Source: Sphingobacteriales bacterium 50-39 (GTDB taxonomy: Bacteria > Bacteroidota > Bacteroidia > Chitinophagales > Chitinophagaceae). Taken from it: 64,000 nt of DNA. A program made the position numbers and the translations under genes. The stretch spans positions 1-64,000 of the forward strand of contig MKTZ01000013.1 of the NCBI GenBank assembly GCA_001898505.1, given 5' to 3'. The notes below the pieces were generated by a model. The model was given only the letters and a program-made list of their open reading frames with translations, did no database searches and was not told the origin of the DNA. This document shows positions 51,768 to 61,233 of this stretch, piece after piece (position 1 is the stretch's first letter; each line of letters starts with the position of its first letter).

Positions 51768-52721
51768 ATGTCCGACAGAAGACAGTTTATCAAACGCACC
51801 CTAATTCCTGCAGGCGCTCTTTGCCTCCCTTCGGTCCTCAATGCCCGCCCTCTGCCGGTGGAGACCTCTCGTATGACCGAAAATCCATTGAGCGCCCGTC
51901 TGAAAACCCTCACCCGCAATACGACCTGGACGCTGATCACGGGGATCAAAGTCGGATTCAAGACCTTTCATTGCCAGGGAATGGTGAAAATAGGGGATGA
52001 ATTCTGGGTGTCCTCCGTCGAGATGGGAATTACTGTTGATGGCCAGGTGGATCGCACCACGGGTAAAGGGCATTTGTTCCGGATCGGCAGCGCGGGCCGT
52101 CTGCTGGACGATATATCCATTGGGGAGGGAAGCATCTATCATCCCAGCGGCATCGACTTCGACGGCCAGTACATCTGGATCGCGGCGGCCGAATATCGTC
52201 CGGACAGCCGGGCTATCATTTATAGATTTGACCCCTCCAAAAAAGAGTTGAAAGAAATGTTCCGCTGGGAGGATCATATCGGGGCGATAGCGCGGAATAA
52301 GGATACGAATACCTTGCATGGCATCAGCTGGGGCTCCCGGAAATTTTACAAATGGGAGATGGATGACAGCGGGAATGTCCGTATGCCCCTGGCTCCCCCG
52401 AAGGATACCGGCAGGCTCAATCACTCCTTCTATATCGACTACCAGGACAATCAATGTTTAGGGGGACAGGAGATGTTGTATACGGGACTTTCGGTATATA
52501 GAAGATCCGGTAGTCAGGCGATGGTGCTGGGAGGGCTGGAGATCGTCGATCTGGAAAAAGGGTTGGCCGTACACCAGGTGCCAGTTCAGCTGTGGTCTCC
52601 TGTCACCGGCACCGTCATGACACAGAACCCCAGTTTTTTTGAGCTGATGCCTGATAACAGGCTCAGGGCTTATTTTATGCCTGAAGATAATGATTCCACG
52701 CTATACATATATGAGGCGTGA
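51768..52721 (+). CDS. Tat-exported propeller-like protein (DUF6454-like)
   Basis: A 317-residue protein beginning MSDRRQFIKRTLIPAGALCL, a twin-arginine signal (R-R-x-F-I-K), so it is exported folded. The mature part has repeating strands with YHPSGIDFDGQYIWIAAAEY, AIIYRFDPSKKELKEMFRWE and LHGISWGSRKFYKWEMDD, typical of a small beta-propeller. I believe it belongs to DUF6454; no reaction is established. The frame is open upstream into the M23-like gene, but the ATG at 51768 opens the Tat signal. It is 40 bases after that gene's stop. Confidence 0.7.
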   Translation: MSDRRQFIKRTLIPAGALCLPSVLNARPLPVETSRMTENPLSARLKTLTRNTTWTLITGIKVGFKTFHCQGMVKIGDEFWVSSVEMGITVDGQVDRTTGKGHLFRIGSAGRLLDDISIGEGSIYHPSGIDFDGQYIWIAAAEYRPDSRAIIYRFDPSKKELKEMFRWEDHIGAIARNKDTNTLHGISWGSRKFYKWEMDDSGNVRMPLAPPKDTGRLNHSFYIDYQDNQCLGGQEMLYTGLSVYRRSGSQAMVLGGLEIVDLEKGLAVHQVPVQLWSPVTGTVMTQNPSFFELMPDNRLRAYFMPEDNDSTLYIYEA

Positions 52722-52783
52722 GCGCTGCGGCTAATATAGTGGTAAGAGATTTGCTGCGTAGTATAATAACCAAATTGATTAAA

Positions 52784-53194
52784 ATGTTCAGTTTTGAAAA
52801 AACATTCAGCAGCTTCTCTGTGGACAACCTGCCGAAAGCGCTGGACTTCTACCGGAAGACATTGAACCTCGATGTAAAAGAGACGCCTGAAGGATTAGCA
52901 TTAACCTTGTCCGGGGGTAATGTAGTGTTTATTTATCCCAAGCCGAATCATACTCCGGCCACCTTCACCGTCCTGAACTTCCAGGTGAAGGACATCGAAG
53001 CCACCGTGGACGAGCTTACCGCCGTGGGCGTGAAATTCGAGCATTACGAAGGGGAGCTACAGACCGATAAAAAAGGTATAGCTCACGGCAATGGCAGAGG
53101 ACCCGAGGCGATAGCCTGGTTCAGGGATCCCGCCGGTAATTTTATCTCTGTACTGGAGGATCATGGTAAGAACTGGCGGTCGGAGATGCTTTAA
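52784..53194 (+). CDS. VOC/glyoxalase-family protein
   Basis: A 136-residue protein with the VOC start FSVDNLPKALDFYRKTLNLD. A later FTVLNFQVKDIEATVDELTA and the closing AWFRDPAGNFISVLEDHGK complete one module of four strand-helix units. The D-P-x-G-N-x-I/L segment is the standard end of the family. Cytosolic; reaction unknown. The ATG at 52784 gives the normal family N-terminus. Its stop overlaps the convergent LytTR gene by 4 bases. Confidence 0.85.
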   Translation: MFSFEKTFSSFSVDNLPKALDFYRKTLNLDVKETPEGLALTLSGGNVVFIYPKPNHTPATFTVLNFQVKDIEATVDELTAVGVKFEHYEGELQTDKKGIAHGNGRGPEAIAWFRDPAGNFISVLEDHGKNWRSEML

Positions 53195-53952
53195 CCAAGC
53201 CAATCCTTGAACCCGCTGACCCTTTCCCGGCTTACGATGGGATCGGCTTGTACGGGAAGAGAAAGCTCCAGCTTGAGCCTTCCCCCCAGCCATGTATGTA
53301 CTTTCTTTATGGATTCGATGTTGACGAGCAGCTGGCGATTGACCCGGAAAAATTGCTGAGGAGAGAGAAGCTCTTCCAGCTGATTGAGGTTATTGTCCAG
53401 CAGATAGCTGTTGCCGCTGAAGTCGATGGCATAGCAGAGCTTGCCGTCAGCATAGTAGTAGGCGGTAGCAGCCGTCTTGAGATAATGCAATTGCTGTCCT
53501 CTTCGGATCAGCAGCCTTTCTTTGTAACGGGTGGCGCCTATGCCTATCTCCAGCAATAGCTTTTCTATCCTGTCGGGCAGTCCCTTGTCCGCAGGACGAT
53601 AAAGCTGTTTGTATTTTTCCACAGCCTGCTGCAATTCCCCTTCATCGATGGGTTTTAACAGGTAATCCAGGCTATTGACCTTGAAGGCCTTTAAAGTATA
53701 CTGGTCAAATGCGGTGGTGAAGACGATGGGTGGCGCCAGCCTGGCCTGCTGGAATATGTCCCAGCACAGACCGTCGGCCAGCTGGACATCCATAAAGATG
53801 AGATCGACCTCGGCGGCGGAGGACAGGTATTTGACGGAAGACTCCACGCTGTCCAGCCTTTTTATGATCTCGATGTTGTCGTCGATCTTTTCCAGCATAC
53901 GGGTCAGCCGGGTAGCTGCCGGGGTTTCATCTTCTATTATGACTACCTTCAT
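53191..53952 (-). CDS. LytTR-family response regulator
   Basis: A 253-residue regulator. The receiver (1-120) has acidic residues E7/D8, phospho-acceptor D55 in LIFMDVQLADG and the Lys of LLKPID (about 103). The LytTR domain (about 150-250) has RLLIRRGQQLHYLKTAATAY, LDNNLNQLEELLSPQQFFRV and NRQLLVNIESI. It follows its kinase gene by 12 bases. The pair is divergent from the TonB receptor at 55139, a possible target. Confidence 0.93.
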   Translation of the reverse strand: MKVVIIEDETPAATRLTRMLEKIDDNIEIIKRLDSVESSVKYLSSAAEVDLIFMDVQLADGLCWDIFQQARLAPPIVFTTAFDQYTLKAFKVNSLDYLLKPIDEGELQQAVEKYKQLYRPADKGLPDRIEKLLLEIGIGATRYKERLLIRRGQQLHYLKTAATAYYYADGKLCYAIDFSGNSYLLDNNLNQLEELLSPQQFFRVNRQLLVNIESIKKVHTWLGGRLKLELSLPVQADPIVSRERVSGFKDWLG

Positions 53953-53964
53953 AGACCAAATAGT

Positions 53965-55014
53965 TTAATTGCCTATCAAAGGAATGGAGACCGTAAAACA
54001 AGAGGGGCCTTCTTCTACTTCGATGGGTTTGCTGCCGAGCAGCAGATACCGGTTGCGTATATTTTCCAGACCAATACCCGTGGATTCGAAAGCCTGATTC
54101 TTTTTCTGCAGAGTATTGCTTACAATGAGCCGTCCTTCTTCCGTAAAGACATCTATCCGCAAAGGTTTGGCCGAGGAGACGATATTGTGTTTGATGGCGT
54201 TTTCCATGAGGATCTGCAAAGACAGCGGCACTATTTTCTGTTCCAGCTCCTCCACGGCCACTGTTATATTGATATCGAGGTTGTCCCCAAAGCGGGTCTT
54301 TAGGAGAAAGGCATAGGCCTGCAGCACTTCTAATTCCTCTTTCAACAGGATGCTTTGTTCGTTCTTTACTTCCAGTATATGACGGTAGACCCTGGAAAGT
54401 TGCTGTACAAATTCGATGGCCTGGCCGGGATTGTCCGGTATGACCGCGCTGAGGGTATTGAGATTGTTGAACAGAAAATGTGGGTTCACCTGTGTCTTCA
54501 AGGCTTCCAATTGTGCACGAAGACTTTCCCTTTTCAGCATTTCCGTTTCTTCCACCGACTTGCGGAGCTCGCTCATAAAATAAATGCTCTCATAGATGGC
54601 CACAACCAGCATGGTGCTGAAGATGGCGGCGGCATTGGATTCGATGGCGAGATCTTCGGGGCTCATTGGGTTTGTCTTGGCAAAGTCCCCGCAGAACCCA
54701 TTCAGCAGGGAACCAAGGACATTATGGACGATCAGCGCGACAAAAAGGATCAATAATGTCTGGATCACCAGCCTTTTTTTTACCAACGCAAAGGAGGCGT
54801 ACCGCCGGCGTGTCCATATCATGATAAAACGGCAACTGAGCCAGATGGAAACAGTAATGATCAGGGTAAGCCAAAAGGCAGTCAATGGATAATAAGGCGG
54901 CCGGCCGATACGCCAGCCAAAAAAAATGATGGGTATTAAAAAGGACAGCAGAGGGATGCCTGTCAACATTACCCAAATGTCATTGAACCCTATTTTGCTA
55001 CTGCTCCATCGCAT
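53965..55014 (-). CDS. LytS-type sensor histidine kinase
   Basis: A 349-residue membrane kinase. The N-terminal part has about four transmembrane helices (LTGIPLLSFLIPIIFFGW, YPLTAFWLTLIITVSIWL, LVIQTLLILFVALIVHNV and one near residue 155). The His_kinase domain follows: LKTQVNPHFLFNNLNTLSAV with the phosphorylated His (about residue 190), VPLSLQILMENAIKHNI, and STGIGLENIRNRYLLLG. It lacks a recognisable extracellular sensor domain. The frame is open far upstream, but hydrophobic-start ATGs are at 55014 and 55029; I took 55014. Confidence 0.9.
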   Translation of the reverse strand: MRWSSSKIGFNDIWVMLTGIPLLSFLIPIIFFGWRIGRPPYYPLTAFWLTLIITVSIWLSCRFIMIWTRRRYASFALVKKRLVIQTLLILFVALIVHNVLGSLLNGFCGDFAKTNPMSPEDLAIESNAAAIFSTMLVVAIYESIYFMSELRKSVEETEMLKRESLRAQLEALKTQVNPHFLFNNLNTLSAVIPDNPGQAIEFVQQLSRVYRHILEVKNEQSILLKEELEVLQAYAFLLKTRFGDNLDINITVAVEELEQKIVPLSLQILMENAIKHNIVSSAKPLRIDVFTEEGRLIVSNTLQKKNQAFESTGIGLENIRNRYLLLGSKPIEVEEGPSCFTVSIPLIGN

Positions 55015-55138
55015 GGTGTAAAAGTACATATTCAAAATAAGACCCAGGGGAAAAGATACCCGGCTCATTCCGAAAATCCGACAGCTCACACCTTTTACAT
55101 TGCAGCCCCGGATGGATGCCTGTAGTATTGCGGTCATT

Positions 55139-57541
55139 ATGAATAAAGTATTGACCTTATTTGCTGTGATCATGGCAACGGGACTCACCGGGCTGGCCCA
55201 GTCTCCCCGGCCCACGCAGACCGTCCGGGGTGTCGTCATAGACAAGACCTCTGAAAAACCTATCCCAGGAGTCACTGTACAGGTTACAGGTGTCGTGCCG
55301 GCTATCGGGGCTGTGACGGATGACGCAGGCAGGTATGTGCTGCAAGCTGTCCCCCTGGGCCGTCAACAATTTTCCTATGGCAGCGCCGGCTATCAGACGG
55401 CCGTGATCCCTGAAGTGCTGGTCACCGCCGGCAAAGAGGTGATCCTCGACATTGCCCTGGAGCAAAAGCTGGTGACCTTGAACGCATTGACCGTAACCGC
55501 GCCCGTCACGAAGAAAGGGGCCGCTGCCAATGAATTTACGGCCGGCAGCGCAAGGTCCTTTAACCTGGATGAGGTCACCCGGTATGCGGGCGGGAGGAAC
55601 GATCCCTCCAAGCTGGTGAGCAATTATGCCGGCGTGGCCGCCAACAGCGATGCCCGGAATGATATCGTTGTCAGAGGGAACTCTCCCACCGGCGTGTTAT
55701 GGCGCATCGAAGGAAGTCCTTCACCCAATCCCAACCATTTTTCCGCATTGGGCACTACGGGTGGCCCCGTCAGCGCATTGAACACCAACGCGCTCAAGAC
55801 CTCCGACTTCCTCACCGGCGCCTTCCCGGCGGAATATGGCAACGCGGTGGCTGCCGTGTTCGATATCAACCTGCGCAGCGGCAACAGCAGCAAGCATGAG
55901 CAGACCGTACAGCTCGCTGCCTTCAGCGGTTTTGAGGTTATGGTGGAAGGCCCCCTCAACAACAAGAACAATGGGGCGGCCTATCTTGCCAGCTATCGTT
56001 ATTCTTTCGCGCAGATAGCCAATTCCATCGGCCTCAACATCGGGACCAAGGCCACGCCCAAATACCAGGACTGGGTCTTCAATATCACCACCGGTAAAGG
56101 TGCAGCTGGAAAATTCTCCTTTTTTGGTATGGGCGGATGGAGCCATATCGACATTTTGGGCAGCAAAGTGGACTCGAATGATTTTTATGGACAAAAGGAC
56201 CAGGATGGATATGATAAAAGCAATTTTTCCATCTTTGGGGTTAAGCACACACTGGACCTCGGGCCCCGGACCTATTTGCGCACCGTGGTATCCTACGCTC
56301 ACACCATCGATACATATGATGAATACCGGTACCCTGATCCTGTGCCTCCGTACGAGAACCGCTGGCTGCATTATTCTTCCAATAACATCACCAACACCTT
56401 CCGGTTCAGCACCTATCTGAACAGCAAGCTCAACAGCCGCTGGTCCTACCGGATAGGAACAACGGGGGAGTCGATGGGACTCGATGTCCGGACATTGGAT
56501 AGGACCGCCCGTCCGGCAGATGCGCCCTTCGATACCGTAAGCAGCTATAATGGAACCCCTTTTCTCATACAGTATTTCGGACAATTGAAATATCGCGTCA
56601 ATGAGCGGTTCAGCATACTGGGAGGGGTTCATGGCACACATTTCAGCGTCAACAACAGCACGGCCCTCGAGCCGAGGCTTTCGCTGTCCTATCAGCTGCC
56701 CGCCAGCCAGTCAGTGTATCTGAGCTATGGGTTGCACAGCCAGCTGCAGCCATTGCCTGTATATTTCCAGGAGGTGGACGAACTGACAGGGCAAAAGGAC
56801 CCCGGCAATCGCTCACTGGGACTGACGCGCGCCAATCACTTTGTGTTTGGTTATGAGAAACGATTCCTACCCGACTGGAGGGTCAAGGCGGAGGTTTACT
56901 ACCAGCACTTGTTCGATGTGCCCGTGGAAAGACAGCTCAGCGGCTTCTCCATGTTGAATGCAGGCGCCGACTTTGGGTTCCCCAACAAAGTGGGACTGGT
57001 GGGTAAGGGTTCAGGAGACAATAAGGGTGTCGAGCTGACGGTGGAGAAATTCCTTAGCAGGGGGTATTATGTCCTGTTCACGGCGTCGGTCTTCGACGCC
57101 AAATACAAGGGCAGCGACGGCATCGAGCGGAATACGGCCTTCAATTACAAACAGGTCTTCAATATCCTGGCAGGAAAGGAATGGAAGATAGGGGCCAGCG
57201 GGGATAATGCATTCACCTTCGACACGCGTTTATCAACTATTGGTGGGCGTTATACTACCCCCATCGATGTGCCTGCCTCTGTGGCGGCGGGGTGCCAGAT
57301 ACTGGATACGTTGCATTATAACTCCCAACGACTGGACGGTTATTTCAGGCTCGATACGAAGTTTGGTTTTAGAAGGAACAGCAGGAAGCGCAAACTGACG
57401 CAGACCTTTTACCTGGATTTGCAGAATGTAACCAACCGGAAAAACATATTTCTCATACAATACAACCAGGCCAAAGGGATAGCAGAGCCTATCTACCAGA
57501 TAAGGTTCTTCCCGGATATATTATATCGTGTACAATTTTAA
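55139..57541 (+). CDS. TonB-dependent outer-membrane receptor
   Basis: An 800-residue receptor. Signal peptide (MNKVLTLFAVIMATGLTGLA), CarboxypepD_reg-like domain (about 28-105, VRGVVIDKTSEKPIPGVTVQ), plug (about 125-230, with LVSNYAGVAANSDARNDIVV and RGNSPTGVLWRIEG) and a barrel ending FPDILYRVQF. It is shorter than SusC transporters, has no SusD partner and has no STN domain, so it is a classical TonB receptor. The substrate (metal chelate, vitamin or peptide) cannot be read. It lies divergent from the LytTR pair with about 125 bases between. Confidence 0.9.
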   Translation: MNKVLTLFAVIMATGLTGLAQSPRPTQTVRGVVIDKTSEKPIPGVTVQVTGVVPAIGAVTDDAGRYVLQAVPLGRQQFSYGSAGYQTAVIPEVLVTAGKEVILDIALEQKLVTLNALTVTAPVTKKGAAANEFTAGSARSFNLDEVTRYAGGRNDPSKLVSNYAGVAANSDARNDIVVRGNSPTGVLWRIEGSPSPNPNHFSALGTTGGPVSALNTNALKTSDFLTGAFPAEYGNAVAAVFDINLRSGNSSKHEQTVQLAAFSGFEVMVEGPLNNKNNGAAYLASYRYSFAQIANSIGLNIGTKATPKYQDWVFNITTGKGAAGKFSFFGMGGWSHIDILGSKVDSNDFYGQKDQDGYDKSNFSIFGVKHTLDLGPRTYLRTVVSYAHTIDTYDEYRYPDPVPPYENRWLHYSSNNITNTFRFSTYLNSKLNSRWSYRIGTTGESMGLDVRTLDRTARPADAPFDTVSSYNGTPFLIQYFGQLKYRVNERFSILGGVHGTHFSVNNSTALEPRLSLSYQLPASQSVYLSYGLHSQLQPLPVYFQEVDELTGQKDPGNRSLGLTRANHFVFGYEKRFLPDWRVKAEVYYQHLFDVPVERQLSGFSMLNAGADFGFPNKVGLVGKGSGDNKGVELTVEKFLSRGYYVLFTASVFDAKYKGSDGIERNTAFNYKQVFNILAGKEWKIGASGDNAFTFDTRLSTIGGRYTTPIDVPASVAAGCQILDTLHYNSQRLDGYFRLDTKFGFRRNSRKRKLTQTFYLDLQNVTNRKNIFLIQYNQAKGIAEPIYQIRFFPDILYRVQF

Positions 57542-57560
57542 GACCATCACCCCTTTTGGG

Positions 57561-57584
57561 GGCGCCGTCCCGGAGGACGGCGCC
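57561..57584. terminator. GC-rich hairpin between convergent genes
   Basis: GGCGCCGTCC (57561-57570) pairs perfectly with GGACGGCGCC (57575-57584) around the tetraloop CGGA. It lies between the TonB receptor stop (57541) and the esterase stop (57591) and can serve both strands, although neither side has a clean T-run. Confidence 0.6.
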
Positions 57585-57590
57585 TGGGGG

Positions 57591-58616
57591 CTATTTGAGC
57601 GCGTTCTTTATTTCGTTGGCTGCATAGCGCATGGCCGACTGTACAGCGGGGACTGCCGCCAGCGGGTTGAGCAGACCATAGTCATGGACCATGCCATCGA
57701 CACGTACCAGGGTGGTGGGTACACCTGCTTCATCCAGCCGCCGGGCATAGGCTTCACCTTCGTCACGCAGCACATCGTTCTCGGCCACCTGTACCAGCGC
57801 AGGAGGAAGGCCTTTCAGCTCATCGAGGCTGGCTCTGAGCGGAGAGGCATAGATCTCGTTCCTGGCATCGGGGTCTGTCGTATAGTTATCCCAGAACCAT
57901 ATCATCATATTACGGGTGAGGAAGCGCTGGGTAGCATAAAGATGATAGGACAGCGTATCGAAATTTGCATTGGTCACGGGCCAAAGCAGTACCTGGAGCC
58001 TGATATCGGGACCTTTTTTATTTTTTGCCATCAGGGCGATTACGGCCGTCATATTACCACCTACGCTGTTGCCGGCGATGGCCAGCCGGGAGCTGTCAAC
58101 ATTGATCCCGGCGCCATTGGCTGCCACCCATTTTGTAGCGGCATAGGCTTCGTTGATGGCTGTCGGGTATTGTGCTTCGGGACTTCGGGTATATTCCACA
58201 AATACCGCGGCCGCGCCCGAATAGACCACAAGATCCCTTACCAGGCGCTTATGGGTAGGGAAGTCGCCCAATACCCAGCCGCCTCCGTGGAAGAACATAA
58301 ATACCGGCAGCGTACCCGTCACACCGGAGGGCCTGACGACATACAACTTGATATTGAGCCCGTCCTGGGTGATATCCTTTTCAGTGACGTCGATGCCGGA
58401 CAGGTCTACTTCCATGGACTGCGCTCCTTCCAGGACCCCACGGGCTTCCGTAGGCGTCATCGTTTCCATGGGCTTGCCATCTCCGCTGTTGAGGGCTTTT
58501 AAAAAGGCTTTCGTACGGCTTTCTATCGCAGGGTCGGAAGCATAATCGAGGGGAGTGATTGTTGCAATGTCCTTGCCGGGGCCGACAGTAGGTTCGGCGG
58601 TGGTAATGTTTGCCAT
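57591..58616 (-). CDS. Alpha/beta-hydrolase, HSL (hormone-sensitive-lipase) family esterase
   Basis: A 341-residue esterase. The oxyanion-hole motif HGGGWVLG is near residue 112, the nucleophile Ser in AIAGNSVGGNM (G-N-S-V-G, about 183) replaces the usual G-D-S-A-G, the catalytic Asp is in ENDVLRDEG (about 281) and the His in VHDYGLL (about 311). The triad is complete. An N-terminal 90-residue cap (KAFLKALNSGDGKPMETMTP) is normal for the HSL group. It is the last gene of a minus-strand cluster, 87 bases after the OsmC-fusion gene. No signal peptide is seen. Confidence 0.9.
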   Translation of the reverse strand: MANITTAEPTVGPGKDIATITPLDYASDPAIESRTKAFLKALNSGDGKPMETMTPTEARGVLEGAQSMEVDLSGIDVTEKDITQDGLNIKLYVVRPSGVTGTLPVFMFFHGGGWVLGDFPTHKRLVRDLVVYSGAAAVFVEYTRSPEAQYPTAINEAYAATKWVAANGAGINVDSSRLAIAGNSVGGNMTAVIALMAKNKKGPDIRLQVLLWPVTNANFDTLSYHLYATQRFLTRNMMIWFWDNYTTDPDARNEIYASPLRASLDELKGLPPALVQVAENDVLRDEGEAYARRLDEAGVPTTLVRVDGMVHDYGLLNPLAAVPAVQSAMRYAANEIKNALK

Positions 58617-58703
58617 AGTTATAAAGTTTTTGTTTGGAAGGATAAGAAAGTTACGGATTATTAACAGCAAATCGAAATACCAGCCTGTAAAAAGACGGAC
58701 GCG

Positions 58704-59366
58704 TTAGTGGGTAGTCTCCTGTCCTGAATTCCGCGTATAAGACAGCGCACCCGTCGGGCATTTGTTTACCTGGTCGATGATGGTATTCGTGTCGGCGCCC
58801 TGCATATTGATCCAGGGATGACTTTTCAGGTCGAACACCTGTGGCAGCTGGGTAACGCAACGGCCGGAATGTTTGCAGAAATCGGGTTTCCAGTGCACTG
58901 TGATCTCGCCATTGGTATATTTCAGATCCTTCTCCACCGGCTCATCATGGTATACAAAGCTGCGGATCTTGATTTCGCCTTCCAGCATTTTGGAGACGGG
59001 ACAATGCCCGGCTATTTCCAGCAGCCTGTTCTTTTTCTCCGGGTCCAGCGGTGTGGGGCCGGGGAAGGAGACTTCCTTATCTATGATAGTGGTGAGCTTT
59101 TCGTCCTGGACGGTCTGGAAAAGATTGGCTTTTACGCTGATGACGGGGATGTCCCAGCCCTTGCGGTCGATGTACATACGCAAGGTCACCAGCGTGCAGC
59201 CGATGAGCGAAGACAGGAACAGGGTATTTGGATCGGGGCCCGCGTCCTTACCGCCCGTCCGCTCCGGCTCGTCCGCTATGAATGTGCCATTTCTCCACTC
59301 GATGGTGCATTGATATTTCTCCGTGCCAATGGTGCCTGCTATGGGCTTTTCGAATTTATAGTGCAT
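58704..59366 (-). CDS. OsmC-family peroxide/redox protein fused to a ferredoxin-like Fer4_19 domain
   Basis: A 220-residue two-domain protein. The OsmC domain (about 1-150) has its reactive cysteines at C57 (SLIGCTLVTLRMY) and C122 (GHCPVSKML). The C-terminal Fer4_19 domain (about 152-212) has C164, C170 and C203 in PDFCKHSGRC and NKCPTGALS, the pattern of the divergent 4Fe-4S mono-cluster. The fusion could feed electrons from a cluster to the peroxide-reducing cysteines, but that link is an inference. It is 13 bases after the upstream pirin gene. Confidence 0.88.
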   Translation of the reverse strand: MHYKFEKPIAGTIGTEKYQCTIEWRNGTFIADEPERTGGKDAGPDPNTLFLSSLIGCTLVTLRMYIDRKGWDIPVISVKANLFQTVQDEKLTTIIDKEVSFPGPTPLDPEKKNRLLEIAGHCPVSKMLEGEIKIRSFVYHDEPVEKDLKYTNGEITVHWKPDFCKHSGRCVTQLPQVFDLKSHPWINMQGADTNTIIDQVNKCPTGALSYTRNSGQETTH

Positions 59367-59379
59367 CAGGTAAAATTTG

Positions 59380-60234
59380 TTAATAAGGTAAAGTTCCGAA
59401 AATTCCGTTATTATAATCTGCGATGGCCTGTTCTATCTCTTCCTGTGTATTCATGACGAAGTTATCTTTTGCGGCCACCGGTTCCGTGATGGGTTCGGCC
59501 GACAGGAATAATAGCTGTGTGTCCTCTTCCGCGGTGAGGATGATCTCTTCGCCCGCCTGCTCGAAAACTACCAGGTTATAAGAGTCGATGCTCTCCTGGT
59601 TGATACAAGCCCTGCCTTTTATGATATATAGCAGGGTCCAATAGCCGGGTGTGGAGGTAAATTGAACCCGCCCGCCCCGCTGGATGCTGCCGGAAATAGT
59701 GATCACGGGAGTAAAACTTTTCAGGGGACCCGTGGCGCCATCGTATTCACCACTGGCCAGACGCAGATCGACCCCTTCCTGCTGCAGCACCCGGGGTTGC
59801 TGGTCCCGGGTGGCAGACTGATAGAAAGGGTTATCCCATTTATGGGCTTTTGGAACATTGATCCATAGCTGGACCAGCTCCTGTATGCCGCCCGATTGCA
59901 ATAGCTCTTTAGTAGGGCCTTCGCTGTGCATGATCCCTTTGCCGGCGAACATCCACTGGACATCGCCCGCCTTTATCCGGGCATCGTGTCCGGCACTGTC
60001 CTTATGATAGCCTTCGCCCTGCAGCATAAAGGTCACCGGTGCAAAGCCCCTGTGCGGGTGCGGATGGATACGAAACTGCGCGCCGGCCGGGATGGTCTCC
60101 GGCTTTAAATGGTGCAGCACGATAAAAGGATTGGCAAAGCGGAAATCCTTGTGTGGCAGGGGTTGTAAGACGGTCTCTTCCGGAGTGATGGCCTTTTCCC
60201 TGCCAGCCAGGATATGGGCGATAGATTTTTTCAT
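59380..60234 (-). CDS. Pirin-family protein (second of a pair)
   Basis: A 284-residue bicupin. The iron-binding N-terminal cupin has FRIHPHPHRGFAPVTFMLQG (His 57/59/61, about residues 54-73) and a later GKGIMHSEGP (about 98). The C-terminal cupin (about 170-260) and the ENSVVL-type strand LLFLSAEPITEP follow. Pirins are quercetinase-like dioxygenases or redox-responsive regulators. It is 10 bases after the first pirin gene; the two proteins are clearly related (both end NTQEEIEQAI or NTQEEIYEAI), so the pair arose by duplication. Confidence 0.9.
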   Translation of the reverse strand: MKKSIAHILAGREKAITPEETVLQPLPHKDFRFANPFIVLHHLKPETIPAGAQFRIHPHPHRGFAPVTFMLQGEGYHKDSAGHDARIKAGDVQWMFAGKGIMHSEGPTKELLQSGGIQELVQLWINVPKAHKWDNPFYQSATRDQQPRVLQQEGVDLRLASGEYDGATGPLKSFTPVITISGSIQRGGRVQFTSTPGYWTLLYIIKGRACINQESIDSYNLVVFEQAGEEIILTAEEDTQLLFLSAEPITEPVAAKDNFVMNTQEEIEQAIADYNNGIFGTLPY

Positions 60235-60244
60235 AAAAAATCAA

Positions 60245-61123
60245 TTAGACTAATGTACCGAATTTGCCGCGTTGAAAATCATGTATGGCCTCGTAGATCT
60301 CTTCCTGCGTATTCATTACAAACGGACCATAGCTGACGATGGGCTCGTTGATGGGCTCACCGCTCAACAGCAATACCACGCTGTTCTCCAAAGCCTTGAT
60401 CGTGATGTCCTCTCCTTCATTCTTAAATAAGACAAAACTATGCTGCGGCGCTGTGCTGTCATTTACCATTATATTCCCCTCTATGACCAGCAGGGCCGTA
60501 TTGTGGCTGGCGGGTATGGGGAAGCTGATCTCTCCTCCTTTGTTCAGCTTGATATCGAAGAGATTCACCGGGGTATAGGTCTCCGCGGGACCCTTTATTT
60601 TATCGGGCTGCCCGGCGACGGCGAGCTGTCCGGCGATGACATTGGCCACGCCTTGTGGTAATTCCAGTCTGCCCATTTTATCGGCTGTCAGGGCCTGGTA
60701 GTGAGGGGCTGTGGATTTATCTTTTTTAGGGAGATTGACCCAAAGCTGGACCATCTCGAAGGGACCTCCTTTTTGAGAATATTCCTTTTCATGGTATTCC
60801 TTGTGGAGGATACCGTTGCCTGCCGTCATCCACTGTACATCGCCCGGGTTGATGACCCCGCTGCTGCCGGCGCTGTCGTGGTGGGCCACGCTGCCTTTAT
60901 AGGCAATAGTCACCGTCTCGAAGCCTTTGTGCGGATGTACGTCCACGCCCCTTTCCCGGGCAGAAGGGGCAAAATTGTACTCGGCCGCAAAATCCAGCAT
61001 GAGGAGAGGACTGATCCTGCGTTGCTGCACGCCGCCCGGAATAAAGTTGAATACCCTAAACCCATCGCCCACCATATTGGGACGTGAGCTTCGGGGTATG
61101 ATCGATTCTATTATTTTGTTCAT
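60245..61123 (-). CDS. Pirin-family protein (first of a pair)
   Basis: A 292-residue bicupin of the same family. VDVHPHKGFETVTIAYKGSV (about 58-77) and GNGILHKEYHEKEYSQKG (about 101-118) carry the metal-binding histidines. The C-terminal region INEPIVSYGPFVMNTQEEIY closes the second cupin. It starts 110 bases after the Crp/Fnr gene, same strand. The ATG at 61123 opens the family start MNKIIESIIPRSSRPNMV. Confidence 0.9.
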   Translation of the reverse strand: MNKIIESIIPRSSRPNMVGDGFRVFNFIPGGVQQRRISPLLMLDFAAEYNFAPSARERGVDVHPHKGFETVTIAYKGSVAHHDSAGSSGVINPGDVQWMTAGNGILHKEYHEKEYSQKGGPFEMVQLWVNLPKKDKSTAPHYQALTADKMGRLELPQGVANVIAGQLAVAGQPDKIKGPAETYTPVNLFDIKLNKGGEISFPIPASHNTALLVIEGNIMVNDSTAPQHSFVLFKNEGEDITIKALENSVVLLLSGEPINEPIVSYGPFVMNTQEEIYEAIHDFQRGKFGTLV

Positions 61124-61233
61124 GGTTTTATTGACTCCTTTATGCAAAGGTATTGGGACAGGCCCTCCGGCGCCAATAATGTAGGTTAAGGGGTAGGCTT
61201 AAGATAGATTAAGAATTTTTGTCGGCCCACAGG

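Noticed and set aside
55721-56641. 306-codon minus-strand frame inside the TonB receptor
   Set aside because: Shadow frame; the barrel and plug are clear on the other strand.
57528-58502. 324-codon plus-strand frame opposite the esterase
   Set aside because: The minus strand carries a complete hydrolase triad, so this frame is accidental.
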